Source: Panagrolaimus kolymaensis (Eukaryota > Nematoda > Chromadorea > Rhabditida > Panagrolaimidae). Taken from it: 64,000 bases of DNA. A program made the translations under genes and the position numbers. Every line of letters starts with the position of its first letter. Position 1 is the first letter of the stretch. This document shows positions 1 through 12,469 of this stretch, one piece after another. The DNA is taken from contig JAJQJQ010000004.1 of the NCBI GenBank assembly GCA_028622995.1, positions 8,804,001 to 8,868,000 on the forward strand. Direction: 5' to 3'. Under the pieces are notes generated by a model that was not told where the DNA came from, did no database searches, and saw only the letters and a program-made list of their open reading frames with translations.

Positions 1-208
1 ACACAATTTGAATATTGCAGTTTTAATATTTAATAGTTTTTTTCTTTAATTATGACCTTAGCGGAAATTAATAAAAACCTTTTCCGCCTACAAACGAGCT
101 TGTCAGTTTTTAATACCAAATTTTTTATATTTTCGTGTACCTTTAAAATTAAAGAAAATGTCTGTTTTTTCGCAATTTTTACAATGCAGTTTAAAAAAAG
201 TCGCTTAC

Positions 209-382
209 CTCAAATCTTAAATTCCCAATAGGAGGTTTAGCAAATGGAATACCCAAATACACATCAGCTACTCTTTCATCCGTTAAAACAAAATGTTTTC
301 CTTGAATTCTTCCATATTCAATATCTATTTCAGGACGAGGATAAATATTATTTGATGATTTACATGAAAGTGCTGAACCCAT
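209..382 (-). CDS. type-B carboxylesterase, N-terminal exon (rest lies off the left edge)
   Basis: First coding exon of an alpha/beta-hydrolase of the carboxylesterase/cholinesterase family: 58 codons, ending in phase 0 at a GTAAGC donor. The visible segment carries the family's N-terminal signature: a G-R-I-Q-G turn near residues 24-28, then Y-L-G-I-P-F-A-K-P-P-I-G near 42-53 and L-R-F. The oxyanion hole and the Ser-Glu-His triad would lie in later exons outside the window. The N-terminus is M-G-S-A-L-S-C-K with no hydrophobic signal peptide. Gly2 fits an N-myristoylation site and Cys7 a nearby palmitoylation site, so a membrane-tethered cytosolic esterase is inferred. Many family members are instead secreted. 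The start is the only in-frame ATG before the signature. Confidence 0.8.
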
Positions 383-1469
383 TTGTAAAAATTAATATAA
401 AAAGTAAATAAAATTTAATAAAGAAAAATCTCTAAAAAGATGATGACTCAGTTTACAAAAAAATAAATAATTAAAGCTTTTTTAAAATAAAAGAATTAAG
501 TTTTTTTGTTATTAATCATTAAAAAACATTGTTTGTCGTAGTTATTGGACTCTTCAAGTTTTATGTTTATAAGCGTTGTTATTGTTGTCATTGGTTACGA
601 AGAAAGAGGAAAAGGAACTTTTTCGAGAAAGAGAGAAAAAAAAAGTAAAAACATTCAGGCAAATTCATAAAAAAACTTTTTTTATTTTAAATGCATGGTT
701 GTATAATTTTGTTTAAAAGAAAAACTTTAAAAAATCTTAAATTTTTTTGGTAGAGTTAGCTATTACAGTTTTTACAATCCAGAAACTTAGAAGGAAGAAC
801 CACAGTTAATTTTTTTTGAAAATAAAAAAAGCCCATAAAAAGTATGATTAAAATAATTATTTAAAAAAAAGTAAAATTTAAAAAAGAAATCAAAGACAGG
901 CTCATTTAATCATTAGTTAATAAATATAATTTTCTGAATGGTTCAGCTGTCTAAAAGATAAATAAATCCGTTAATGAAATTTATACTGTAGTTAATTTTC
1001 ACATTATCATTGTGAGTAATGATGAGCAAAAGCCTTTTTAAAAATCCTAGAATGTTATTAGCCCGCAGTTTATTACATTTCCACAAACAATGAAAAGAAA
1101 TTTTTTATTTTTTGTATATTTTTGGTATTTATTTTTCATTTGTTCAGTTTTTTTTAAACTTTTATATTTGCTTTTTCACAATCTTAATATTTTTGAAAAA
1201 TGCTTTTTGGGGCCTGTACACAAAAAATGTATGCATTCGAGACAATCGTCATTAAAAAAAATTATACGTGTGTTAAAAAAAATGTGATTCATGAAAGGCT
1301 TTTTTAATTATTTTATTTAAAGAACAAAGAAGAAAAAATTTCTGCGATTGACATTTTTTTTCTTGCTCTGGAACTCATTTATGAAAAAGACAGTTTTTTT
1401 ACATAATTCTTAAAAATAGACTTTAAAACAAAAGCAAAAAAGCAGTTAAGCTTTTCTGTTGTTGCAGTT

Positions 1470-2015
1470 TAATGAAACATATTTAAAATTTTTAAGCCTC
1501 TCATCATTTTTATTTTTACACTTTACTCGAAGTTGCTTGGTTTTTACATGGATTCATTAGTTTCTTTTTTTTTCATAAATACCCACTTTCTTGGAAAGAT
1601 TTTTCGGTTTCTTCAAAAAGTAATCATCCAAGAAAAATAAGCCAAGTCAATTGATTCCTTTGCTTTTTTCCATCTTTTTTTTATTGCTTTTTTTTTGCCA
1701 TGGTTTTATTTTTTCGTTAAAAAAAATGTGAAAATAAAAAATGAAACGGCAAAGAAACAACAAACACTCGAAATTCATTTTCCAACCACCAAAGCCAAAA
1801 AAAGAAGAGTAAACCGTCATCTTTTTTTTCTTCACCAACAATTTTTTTTTAAAGAAGCAAGTAACTCTAGAAAATAAAAATAAAAAAAAGAGGTGCAAAA
1901 AAGGAAGGAAGGAAGGAAAAGATGATGAGAAAAGGAGTTAAGAAAAGGAAAAAAAAGAAGACTTCTTCTTCTCCATATTTTATTTACTCCACTCTTCTTC
2001 TCTTCTTTTTTTTCG
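1470..2015. promoter_or_regulatory. motif-free island upstream of the four-TM gene, possible promoter
   Basis: About 545 bp without any CAGTT motif inside an otherwise dense block. It is made of polypyrimidine and polypurine runs, including a GGAA microsatellite near 1905. It lies 0.55-1.1 kb upstream of the ATG at 2571. The intervening stretch carries the motif again and ends in a T-rich AG near 2550, as an outron would. A promoter is inferred from position only. Confidence 0.3.
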
Positions 2016-2570
2016 GTTCAGTTTTATTTTATTTATTTTTTTAAAGCTTTTTTGTTTTGTTTTGTTTTTGGTGTTGTTTTTGCTCGGCGACATTGAAGAC
2101 GAAAAAGCTTTTAAGATGGAAAAGAAAACAACAACCAAAGCAACTCGAGAAAAGAAAAACGCTATTATTTTTTGGGATTTGATTTCAGTTAAAAGTGGAA
2201 AAATAAAAAAAGAAGAATAGAAACAAAAACATTAAAAAAATATTTTAAATGTCGCTCAGTTAGTTTTTTAATGGAAATTAAAATATTTTTTGGTTTTTTA
2301 GAAGTTTGATTTAAAAAAGCTTCTCAGTTTTATAATTTTCAATTTAAAAAAAATATAAAAGAGTAAAATAATTTTTTTGGCATAGGACTTTTTTCAAAAG
2401 GTTCATTCAAATTCAGTTTTTAATTTTTTTTGCAAGTTTGATTAAACAAATTTTTAATTTAAAAACCTACACTAATTTTTTTTGGCAGTTTTTATATATC
2501 TCCTTATTAATTCGAACTTTAGAACACAAATAAATTTATTATAATTTCAGTTTTTTTCACAAATTCTATA

Positions 2571-4907
2571 ATGGATTCGAACTTTTCCTATCGAACTTTA
2601 TGTTGCCATGTTAAAACATCCGTGGCAATTATATGTGGATTAGAACTTGCCATAGTTGCATTTGGTTTTATTACAAGTAAGTTTTTTATCCGAACAATAA
2701 TTTCATTCAGTTACAGTTTTTTTGTTTATTAAAATAGAGAAGTAATAATTATTATAAAAAAAATTTCTATTTTAAAAAACAGATTTTACCATTAATGCAA
2801 GAGGGCTGAAATCCAGTTTTTTATTTCCCTCTAAATTTTAATTTATAAAAAATTTTAATTTGGCAATAAATTTGAACAGTTTTATTAAATAAATATCATA
2901 AGCTCCCTTCATGATAGTTATTTTTTTACGAACTGACAAGACTTTATTGATAGTCACAGTTTTTAAAAAAATATTTTTTAGTTAAACTAATAAAATTAGC
3001 ATAAGTCTAATCAGCTTGTAATTTTCATAAAATAATTTGTAAATGCATTGGTCCATCTAAAAAGCTTCCCATTCCGAAAAACAGTTTTATTCAACGTCTT
3101 TTATGATTCTTTTTTAAAAAAGAAATTAAAATAGAGATCGCAGTTTAAAAATAGCAATTTTAATTAAGTTTTTTGTTTTTTGAATTTTATAAAATATTTT
3201 GTTACTTCTAAACCAGAAGTTTTTCACAGAAAATAATTAAAATGCGACAGCTTTTATTATTAAAATTTTTTTCTTTTTTTTTGGTTCCACCGCACTCTTT
3301 TTTTCACAGTTAAGAGTCTTCAAAAATAATTTTTTTCATTTTTAACAAATACAATTCTAAATCGAAAATAAAATTGAAGAAGAAAAGGTCTACAGTTTTT
3401 AATAATCCATAAAACGTGGTTGCTTTTCACCAAAAAAATAATTAAACTTTAAAATTTTGTATTTTACAATACTCATTTCCTAATACCATTATTTGTTTTT
3501 GCAGTTTTATTCTTAAATTCTTTGAAAACCTCCCAAAAAAATTTGTCTGTTCAGTTTTTAAAATTTTAAGTTTTTGTTTATTTGTTCTTTAAAATTTACG
3601 TAATTTCGAGTCCGTGAAAAATAAAGAAAGCCATGTTTGCTTTAAACGGAACAGTTTATATAAAAATAGTTAACATTTATTAAACAAAAATCTCCAGTTA
3701 AAAAAAAGCAATATAAAAAATAGGAAAGCATTTTTTTTACTGCAATATTTTTTTTAGAAATCGAGCATCCATTGATGGTTTGCAATAATTTAAATATTTC
3801 AACCGTGGACGAAGTTTCTGAAGGTCGAGGTCCATCAAAATTGTTAATAAATGAAGAACGAATATGTTCAACGTATTCTTTGATTGTATTATTTATTATT
3901 TTTCATTCCATTGGAAATGCATTTACTTTGATGGGAATTTTTGTGGAACAACATCGAATGATTTTACCCATTTTGGCGTTGCTTCCATTCAACATACTTT
4001 TTTGCGCTATGTTTTTCTTGAGTGTCGTGGTTTCTTATTTTACTGTTAAACCTGAATATGATGGAGTAAGTTTTTTTTTCAAAACAAGTGATTGTTTGCA
4101 TCCAGTTTAATTTTTTTAAATTTGTTTGAATTATTTATTTTAAAAGATTCAAAAAAGTGAATATTTAAAACTTTATTTTTACAATATTAGTTTATTAACC
4201 AAAACGGTTTTCGTGACAGTTAAATTATTTTAATGGATAAAACGCAATTAATTTTAGCAAAATTACAGTTTTACCGTAATGAAAAAAAGTTTTTTTTATC
4301 ACCGAGATACACTCCAACTCACAGTTTTTTTTATTAAATATGCATAAATTTCAAAATATGGCATCTGACAAGTTTATGTTTCCAATGTTTTTTATGATTA
4401 ATATCAGTCTTTTCGCCTCAAAAAAAAGAGAAAGGAACAAATTTTTTGCAAACTCGTTTAATAATAAAGTAACTTTTATTGGCAAAATTACAAATATTGA
4501 ATTTCAAAAAATACGAAACATAAAATTTAAAGTTTTGATACTTTTTTATTCCAAATTTTTTAAACATATTTTTATAATTTTTAATAATCCTGATTCGGAC
4601 ACGAACGACAGTTTAATTTTTTATTCTTGTTATTTTTAAAATTAAAGCAATTTGAATAAAAAATAAGCACCATCCCTCAGTTTTTTAAAATCAAAAATCC
4701 CAATGAATTTAAAGTTATATCAGTTTTTTAAATTTATTATTTATTTTCCAGTATTTTGTATGCCTAATAATTGTCCAATTTCTTCTTCGATTATATCAAT
4801 TTCAATGTTGCCGAAAATTGTATTGGTATTTTCAACAAAGATCTGAAACATTTTTTGCTCCCCAAAGTGCTGTCCTCAAAAATGATGAAAATGTTTTTCA
4901 ATTTTAA
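2571..4907 (+). CDS. small membrane protein with about four hydrophobic segments
   Basis: Three-exon model: 2571-2676, 3758-4065 and 4752-4907, 189 residues. Junctions keep frame: donor GTAAGT at 2677, acceptor TTTTAG before 3758, donor GTAAGT at 4066, acceptor TTTTCCAG before 4752. Exon 1 holds a Cys-Cys-His pair followed by a hydrophobic segment (residues about 16-34). Exon 2 has two more hydrophobic segments separated by a short loop. Exon 3 opens with a fourth short segment and ends with a polar, Gln/aromatic-rich tail containing Cys-Cys-Arg. The arrangement resembles the LAPTM/MARVEL-like tetraspan proteins common in nematodes, but I cannot assign a family with certainty. A T-rich AG about 20 nt before the ATG may be a trans-splice site. 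Introns are filled with CAGTT motifs in the sense direction. Confidence 0.7.
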
Positions 4908-7900
4908 AATTAATATGTATTTAATTTTTCTTGTTTTTTCATTAAAATTATTTGTGTTTAAAAATAAAACAGTTTCGAAAATAAAAAGCAATGTTGGTTT
5001 ATTTATTAAAAATAAAAAACATGAAAAAATGATTTTTAAATTATTTCCAGTTTTCTCTTTCCACATACATTTTATTTTGGTGATGGATTCAAATTAAAGG
5101 CCACAGTTTTCGAAGAAAAAAAAACTCATGAAATTTCCGAAATTAAAAACACAGTTAAAATTTTATTCCAAATAATTTTTTTACTTTGCCAAATTTGAGG
5201 GTTGGTCGCAGTTTTTACAAATACCATCTATATTTGGGAATTCATACCCTAAAAGCACAATGTCAACTGTTTTTTTTATTAATTTCTTGAAAGATGATTC
5301 TAGAAAAGCCAGAAAAACTATAACACAGTTAATAATACCTCTTCTTTAAGTGGTAGGACTTTGTAAATGCCCAATAAAAGAAATAAAAAAATTATCAAAG
5401 TTTAAATATATATTTCTTGGAATGAAGAACCATTGTCCTACATATGAGTATAAATTATATTATGGTTCTCATGAAAGTCAGTTTATAATTTTAATTATTC
5501 AAATTTGGTGATGGAAAATTAATATTATTTTCCCTAACTTGTAACTACTCTACCAGTTTTTTAAAAGTTTTTTTCTGTTGGGGTTTAACAATTCTTGAAT
5601 TTCAGTTTATTTATTTTTTTATTCTTATGTTCAATTTGTTTTCCAACCAGGTCATCAACTTCAGTTTTTATTTAAAAAATTAAAAAACATAATTTTGTTT
5701 TGTAATTATTATTTCCTTTCATTTTTATGATTGTTCAGCTTTCTAGTTAAAATGTGGGCTTTTTTAAAACAAACAAAGGTTTTGGAAAATTTTATATTTC
5801 AAAAACCTCAAAAAGTCATTTCAGTTTTTCTTTCTTTTATATTCATATCTTTATAACCCAAACATTTGAACATTAGAGCCCTCTTTTTTTTCATTATCCC
5901 CAAAAAAGAAAGAGAGAAATGAAAAAATGTGATTGTTTTTGGTTTTTTCTTCTCCTCTCCATCTTTTTTTTTGTAAAAACAGCTTTCATTATTGCTTTAT
6001 CCTTTCATCAAAAAAGAGAGAATTGAAAATGATAAAAATATTGTTTGAGTTAAATAAATAATAATCCTATCCCCATCCTCATCTCTTTTTTTATAATAAT
6101 AACAAAAAAATGGGATAAATCAAACATTCATTTTTTATTCATTTAAAATACTTACGTGCTGCTTTATTTCAATTTTAATTCCATATCGAGGAAGAATAGT
6201 CGTCGTGTCAGTTTGTTCTTTTTTTCATCTTCTCTCCATCAACATCAGTTTTTATTAATTTTGATTTACCGTATTTTTGGGATAGTTTTGTAAAAATTTC
6301 CCTTGAATATAGTTAAACGACACTCTGTTTATTTGGTTTCCAGTTATTAATTTTTATTTTGCACGTGCACGTATTTATTGGAAGCATAATTCTATGCAAA
6401 TCGCTTGGGGTTTTTGGAACTTTTATTTGTGTGTGTAAACCTTGTTTGTTGCTTTTACTTTGCAAATGCAGTTATTCAATATCAGTTTAAGAAACAACAA
6501 AAAATTACCTGAATTCAGTTAATCTTTTAAAGAATAAAATTAAAATAATTAAATATTAATTTGTACAGTTTTTAAAATATGATAGTAAAAATATAAAAAC
6601 TAATTCTCTAATCAAAATTGATTCCAGTTTTTTAATGCTGCAGCCTTTTTCGAACAAAGCATATTTTTATTATAATTCTTCCAAAAAAAATCAGAGACAA
6701 ATCTCGAAATTCAGTTTAAAAAATTTTCCTTAGCAAGTTCCAGTTTTAATTTCAAAATTTCATTGAATCCAAAAACTCGATCATTTTCAATTCCTAGTCC
6801 GAATTAAAAAAATAAGATGATATTTTGTAAAAGCTCATTTACAGTTTATTTTTGAAAACCATATTCCCACAACAAAAGTTTGTATTAGATAAAAAAGGGC
6901 TTTCAACCAAAATGTCAGTATGTCTCTCCAGTTTTTTTTCCGACTACTTTTCTTCATTTAAAATACATACATCTTGCTAAAATCAATCGCAGTTTAAAAA
7001 AAATATAGCTCTAATAGCCCCTCTCAAAAAAAAAAATGAATCGACAGTTTTAAAATCATTTTCCTGTTATTATCTTTCTTTCAGTTTTCATAACCTTTAT
7101 TTTTTCGACTTTTCATCATCGCCGCCATTACCATTAGGGCGCATGTTTCCCAATATTTTTTTCTTTACTTTTGTCTGTTTATTTTCTTCTTTTTTTTGGG
7201 AAGTCATGTTTCATATTTCTTCTTCCAAATATTTTTTTATTTTTGAAGTTTACTGTGGCTGCTTGCTTTTTAATTGTCTTGTCTGATTCTTTTCATTCTT
7301 TTTTATTTTTTTTATGTTTGGTTTGAGTGACGACACAAAAAAAACTTTTTCATAAAACCGAAAAAAAATTTCATCAAAAAAAATAATGGAAAAAAATGAA
7401 GAAAATGAACGCGCCATAATTTTTATTTTTTTATTTCAAAAAAAACACTGGAATTTCTTCTTCGTCGATGGCAACGGCAAAAAATGAAACCATGCACCAC
7501 CAAAAAAATTTTGCAACCATTTTTCCTTGCTTGCTTTCTTACTTGCACCATTTTGGTCTTTGGAGCTCATGAAAAAGTAGGTAGTAGTTGTTGCAAGAAA
7601 GCAGGCAGGCAATCATCCTTAGACATTCGATGCCCTTTTTTTGAAGAAAAAATTTTTATTCAAAAAAGAGAAATTTGAAACCTTTTGCCTTTTCTCGCTC
7701 ACTTTGGCGAGCAGCCGGCTGGCGTTTAAAGAAAACAAAAAAAGAGAAGAAAAAAATTTAAAAAAAAAAGTCGTTTATTTTTTTTCATTGTTGGAGCAAA
7801 AAAAATAGAATGGCTTTGCGATGATCAACTCCATATGTTTCAAACAGTTTTAAATAAAATCTAAATTAATCTGCTTCAGCTTTAACTAAAAAAATTCTCT

Positions 7901-8528
7901 TTTATCTCTAAATGATTTAATAATGATTTATACAGTTTTACTTTTCATCCTTATATATTTTTAACCCCTGGATTTTTTATTACAACAGTTTTATAATAAT
8001 TTTTCCAAAATTTCCATTGATCGCCACCATAATTTACGTGCTACAGTTATTTAAAAAAGAAAAAAATTTAAAAATTGTAATAATATGTTTTCAGTTTTTA
8101 TCCTTTTTTGCTATTATTACAGATAAAAGTATTTCTAAAAACCAAAAAAAATCATTACACAATGCTACGTATAGTCTAAGTTTTTAATTTTTATGTTTTC
8201 AATAAAACTATTTAGCTTTGTATCTCTTTTTTTATTTCATAAGTTTCCCATAGGTTTTTAAAAAAAAAAGAGATACGCTTCTTGACAGTTTTTAAATTAA
8301 GTGTCAAAGGTTTTGTAACTTTGTCATAATTTTTTGACGATTTTACTTATGTTTAAATCCATCAGTTTTTTTCTTTAATAAAATTTTTCTTTCGTGTCGT
8401 TCTTAATTTTAACTGGAATCTTGGGGATGCAGTTTTCTTACTTTAAAAACTTTATAATATTTTTTTTCTTCAGAAAAACAAACAAACGGGCAACAAATAA
8501 TTAAAGAAAAGAAGAACAACAACCAACA
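4908..8528. other. intergenic, motif-rich, no gene recognised
   Basis: I see no exon-like stretch with convincing codon use or splice partners. Motif-free islands lie at about 5,830-6,205 and 7,090-7,840. The second is 0.7-1.4 kb upstream of the GPI-protein gene and could be its promoter. From 7,845 the motif resumes and runs into the T-rich CAG at 8471-8473, which looks like a trans-splice acceptor. Confidence 0.5.
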
Positions 8529-9977
8529 ATGACTTCTTTAAAATATCTCATCGCTCTCAGTTTTGTATTTATTCTTGCAACAACTTTTGTGTTGTCAGGT
8601 ATGTAAAAATCTCCAATACCCAAAATAAAATACAGTTTAAATTCCAAATTTATTAATTCTTTTAAAAAATGCTAGACTTTTATGAACTTAAATGTTCAAA
8701 AGCAGTTTTTTCATTCAAAAAGTATTTCGATAAAACTTTAGCTTTAAAAAATTCGTTGTCAGTTTAAAAAAAATAGTATTTCAATTAAAGAATTCCAAAT
8801 GCAGTTTTTAACAAAAAAAAAATACAGAAAAAATAAAAGAATAGTAATATTTTCGAATGAATTTTGACCCAAATAAAACTCCTGACAGTTAAAAATAAAA
8901 TTTGTTTTTTCTAAATAAAAGTTTGGACTTTTACGAAATTATACATTGCTGTGCAGTTTTTTTCCTCGCCCCTTAATAAACTTCATCACAGTTTTTTTAA
9001 ATCAAAAAAAATATTATAAAAATAATTAAAATAAAATTTTTTTAGCTCCAATTAATTCCCAAGATATTGCTTCCAACAACAATAATAAAAATAATGACAA
9101 AACCGAAGAATCCGATGAAACTGAAAATAACGATAAACTCATTCCCGCTAAAGCTAATATTGCTGCCAATGATGATGATGATGACGCGGGAGAAGGTGGA
9201 GCTGAACCTCGTCAAAAGGATGGCTCCCGACATATTCATGATGTTCATAGCGATGATAGTAATCAAGGGGATAATGATATGAAATCCAAAAAGGAAAATG
9301 ATGAGGATGGAAATGGCGCAGTTAAACCTAAAACCAATGATAAAATTCCTGAAAATGATGATTCAACCGAAAATAGCGATCATGCCTCAGATAATAATAA
9401 TAAAGACAATGACGCAGCTGCAAAACAAGTTAAAGCAGCAGTGGAAAGTGATGAAACAACCGAAAAAGAAGATATTGAAGTTAAAAAAGCAGCCGATGAT
9501 GCAGATACTGAAACTATAACCAACAACATTAATAACCAAGGCAATTCAGGAGGAGTAAATCCGGCAGCTCGAGCCAAATCAGATGATGACGAAGATGATT
9601 CAGCTGAATCCAATGAAAATGTTGCCCCTGCTGTCGCCGCAGCAGACGCTGCAGCTGCTGCTGGGATTAATGACGGCAGTGATCCATACAAGGAACCTAA
9701 ACCAGCTGCTGTTGCGGCTGACGATAATGGTAAAAATGAAGAAATCCCACCTCCAATTAATAATAATGGCAATGGAGAAATCCAAAGTGACGAATCTCAA
9801 GATTCTAATGGAGGTGTAGCAAATTTAACGGAAGATAAACAAATGGATGAAAGACAAAATGGTTTAGAAGGAATTCAACAAACAACTTCCACTAAATCTC
9901 CTAATTCTGCTGAATTTGTTGGATCTTCATCATTTTCTCTTATGTTTGTTTCATTCCTTTTTTATATTTTGCATTAA
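8529..9977 (+). CDS. secreted acidic low-complexity protein, predicted GPI-anchored
   Basis: Two-exon model: 8529-8598 and 9046-9977, 333 residues. Exon 1 encodes a signal peptide (M-T-S-L-K-Y then a hydrophobic run ending L-S-A) and is split from exon 2 within the Ala codon: donor GTATGT, acceptor TTTTTTTAG. The body is dominated by Asp, Asn, Glu, Lys and Ala, with an uninterrupted Asp run near residue 70 and an Ala-rich stretch near 220. The last 20 residues (F-V-G-S-S-S-F-S-L-M-F...) are a hydrophobic tail without charged residues after it, as in GPI-attachment signals. A T-rich CAG 55 nt before the ATG suggests trans-splicing. An AATAAA lies about 290 bp after the stop. No conserved domain is visible; a surface, cuticle or mucin-like role would be guesswork. 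Confidence 0.75.
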
Positions 9978-10900
9978 AATGAAAAAATGTTGAAAACAGT
10001 TAAATTGTTTTCAGTTTTGAATTTTTTGCAATATTTTTTTCATTCCGTCATTGTTGTCTTATTTTTATTTTTACCCTTTTTCGCAGTTTTTATTTTTTTT
10101 TCTTGAGTCGAGTAATAATTTCTATTTCCCCGAGTGATTTTTTCTTTATCTGAGTTCCGAGTGATTAAAAATTATATACATATTTATTTGTTTTTCTTTT
10201 GTACATGTATTTATTTATTTAAATACCAAAAAAATATTATTTACTCATATATTTGTGTTGCTTTAATAAAGTTTTTTTTATAATTATTTTTTTTTCTGGC
10301 GTCAACGCATCATATCAGTTTTTATCTTATTTATTAAAAGTTTGAAACTATGTTTTTAAAATTTAACTCCAACTCCTGATCCTACAGTTTTAAAAGTATT
10401 GCCAGAAAAAAAAATGTTAATGCATCAAAATAAGCTTAATATACGAGCATACAAGATTCCCCTTTTTCCTTACACAGTGTTTTCTAAATTGTATAAAAAC
10501 AAAGTTTTTTGAAGATTTTGTTCATGCAGTTTTTAAACTAAAAAAATAAAACATTGAAAAATTTACATTAGCAAATAAAAGGGAAATAAAAAATCTTGCC
10601 TTTTTTTTCTTTTAGTTTTACAAAAACAATTTAAAAAAGCTTTTTTAATCAATCGGTTAACTTTTCCAAAACTTTTAAGGTGAAAAACGTTAAACAGAAA
10701 ATTATACTTTTATTTGAAAATAATAAATTAAAGAATTTTAGAATTATCAATGTGAAGAAGAAGATGTAGACCCAGTTTTATTAAATATTTGATATTTAAA
10801 AAGAAATTTATCCATAACATTTATTTTACAGTTAAAAAAATTACAAATTGTAAAAATCCCGCTTGCAAAAATATGAACACAGTTTTAAAGGAAAATTTAA

Positions 10901-11647
10901 GACGGCGCCATTTTTAAAGATCGATATTTACGGATATGAAATTAAAAGATTCTTGTTTACGGATCGGGGCTTTAAAGAATGCATTTTTGAGGATAGAATT
11001 TTGGGGATACAATTTTTACTGATTTCATATTTGGGGACAGATGTCTGCTGATAGAATTTTAAAGATTCAAATTTCAAGATTTGAATTTTAATGATTTCAT
11101 TTTTACGGATTGGACATTAGCGGATATTCATCTAATGTCAATCCTCCGGATAATGAAACTCGAAAAAATTAAACATTATCCTTTGGAATTAATGTTTGAT
11201 GTAAAAACGGCAAAAAATGAATTGAAAATGGCTGTCAGACGGCCAAAGAAACATGCATTTTTTGAATGAGAAAAATTTTTGAACGAAAAATGCATGTTTC
11301 TTTGGCCGTCTGACAGCCATTTTCAATTCATTTTTTGCCGTTTTTACATCAAACATTAATTCCAAAGGATAATGTTTAATTTTTTCGAGTTTCATTATCC
11401 GGAGGATTGACATTAGATGAATATCCGCTAATGTCCAATCCGTAAAAATGAAATCATTAAAATTCAAATCTTGAAATTTGAATCTTTAAAATTCTATCAG
11501 CAGACATCTGTCCCCAAATATGAAATCAGTAAAAATTGTATCCCCAAAATTCTATCCTCAAAAATGCATTCTTTAAAGCCCCGATCCGTAAACAAGAATC
11601 TTTTAATTTCATATCCGTAAATATCGATCTTTAAAAATGGCGCCGTC
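10901..11647. mobile_element. foldback element, near-perfect 747-bp palindrome
   Basis: Two arms of about 360 bp read identically on opposite strands, beginning GACGGCGCCATTTTTAAAG and meeting around a short spacer at about 11,262-11,286. Both arms encode the same meaningless peptides on opposite strands, which confirms near-identity. The element is flanked by a 7-bp direct repeat AATTTAA (10,894-10,900 and 11,648-11,654), read as a target-site duplication. It carries no transposase. Arms contain loose repeats ending in GGAT. The TSD length does not match hAT (8) or Mutator (9) cleanly, so the superfamily is left open. No CAGTT motif lies inside. Confidence 0.85.
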
Positions 11648-12469
11648 AATTTAAAACTTGCAAATGTCACTCGTTGCAATCAATCGCAGTTTTTTTCTTC
11701 AAAATTTTTATTGACTTTTTAAATTGAAGACCTTTTGTGACAGTTTATAGTTTAATTTTTAACAATTTTCATGTAAAGTAATTTATGCTTGTTGTTGCAG
11801 TAAGCGAAAACAGTTTTTTATATTTTTATAAAAATTTCTTATTATTTTTACTTTGTAAACAAAAAAGGGACAACAAAGTCAGTTTTAAAAATTAAAAAAA
11901 TATAAAAACAGTAACAATGACAATAACTCAGTTTGATAAATAATTTTAAATTAAAAAGCATACATGTAAGATCATAATCATGAGCAAGATATATAAAAGA
12001 GATTGATAACAAATCAAAGGGATATGAAATACAAAATAAAAAACACCAGTAAAAAACATGAGAGAAAAAAACCGTACAAAATTTTAACTGAAGGAAAAAG
12101 ACACAGGGCCAGTTTTTTACAAATGAGAAGAAGACACAGTTTTATTTGAGCTCAGATCAAAACAAAAAGAAACATAAAGACGGCAGTTTAAAGCAAGCAA
12201 AAGAACTAAATAACAAAAAAATTATTATTTGATTATTTATCAGAGTCTATTTACAGTTTAATTTTCAATAAAAAAGCAAGGAATTTTTAAGAAGAAACAA
12301 AACAAACAGTTAAAAAGCTCAAAAAAATTATTTTAAGCCGTAAAAATTTTTATTTATTCAGTTTAGTAACATCTTCATCGAGAAAACGCAGTTTTTTTTT
12401 CTATAACCAAAAGTTCTTTGCCCCAGTTTTTTCTTTAGAATAAATAAATTTAAAATAAAAACAATGAAT

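Noticed and set aside
1090..1287. 65-codon open frame on +
   Set aside because: Composed of Phe/Leu/Lys from A/T runs, with no splice context or recognisable domain.
7484..7678. 64-codon frame starting with a Lys/Cys-rich, signal-like segment
   Set aside because: No homology recognised and no exon partners; it lies in a motif-free island better read as regulatory DNA.
10863..11679. Four short frames around 11 kb
   Set aside because: They are mirror translations of the foldback arms.
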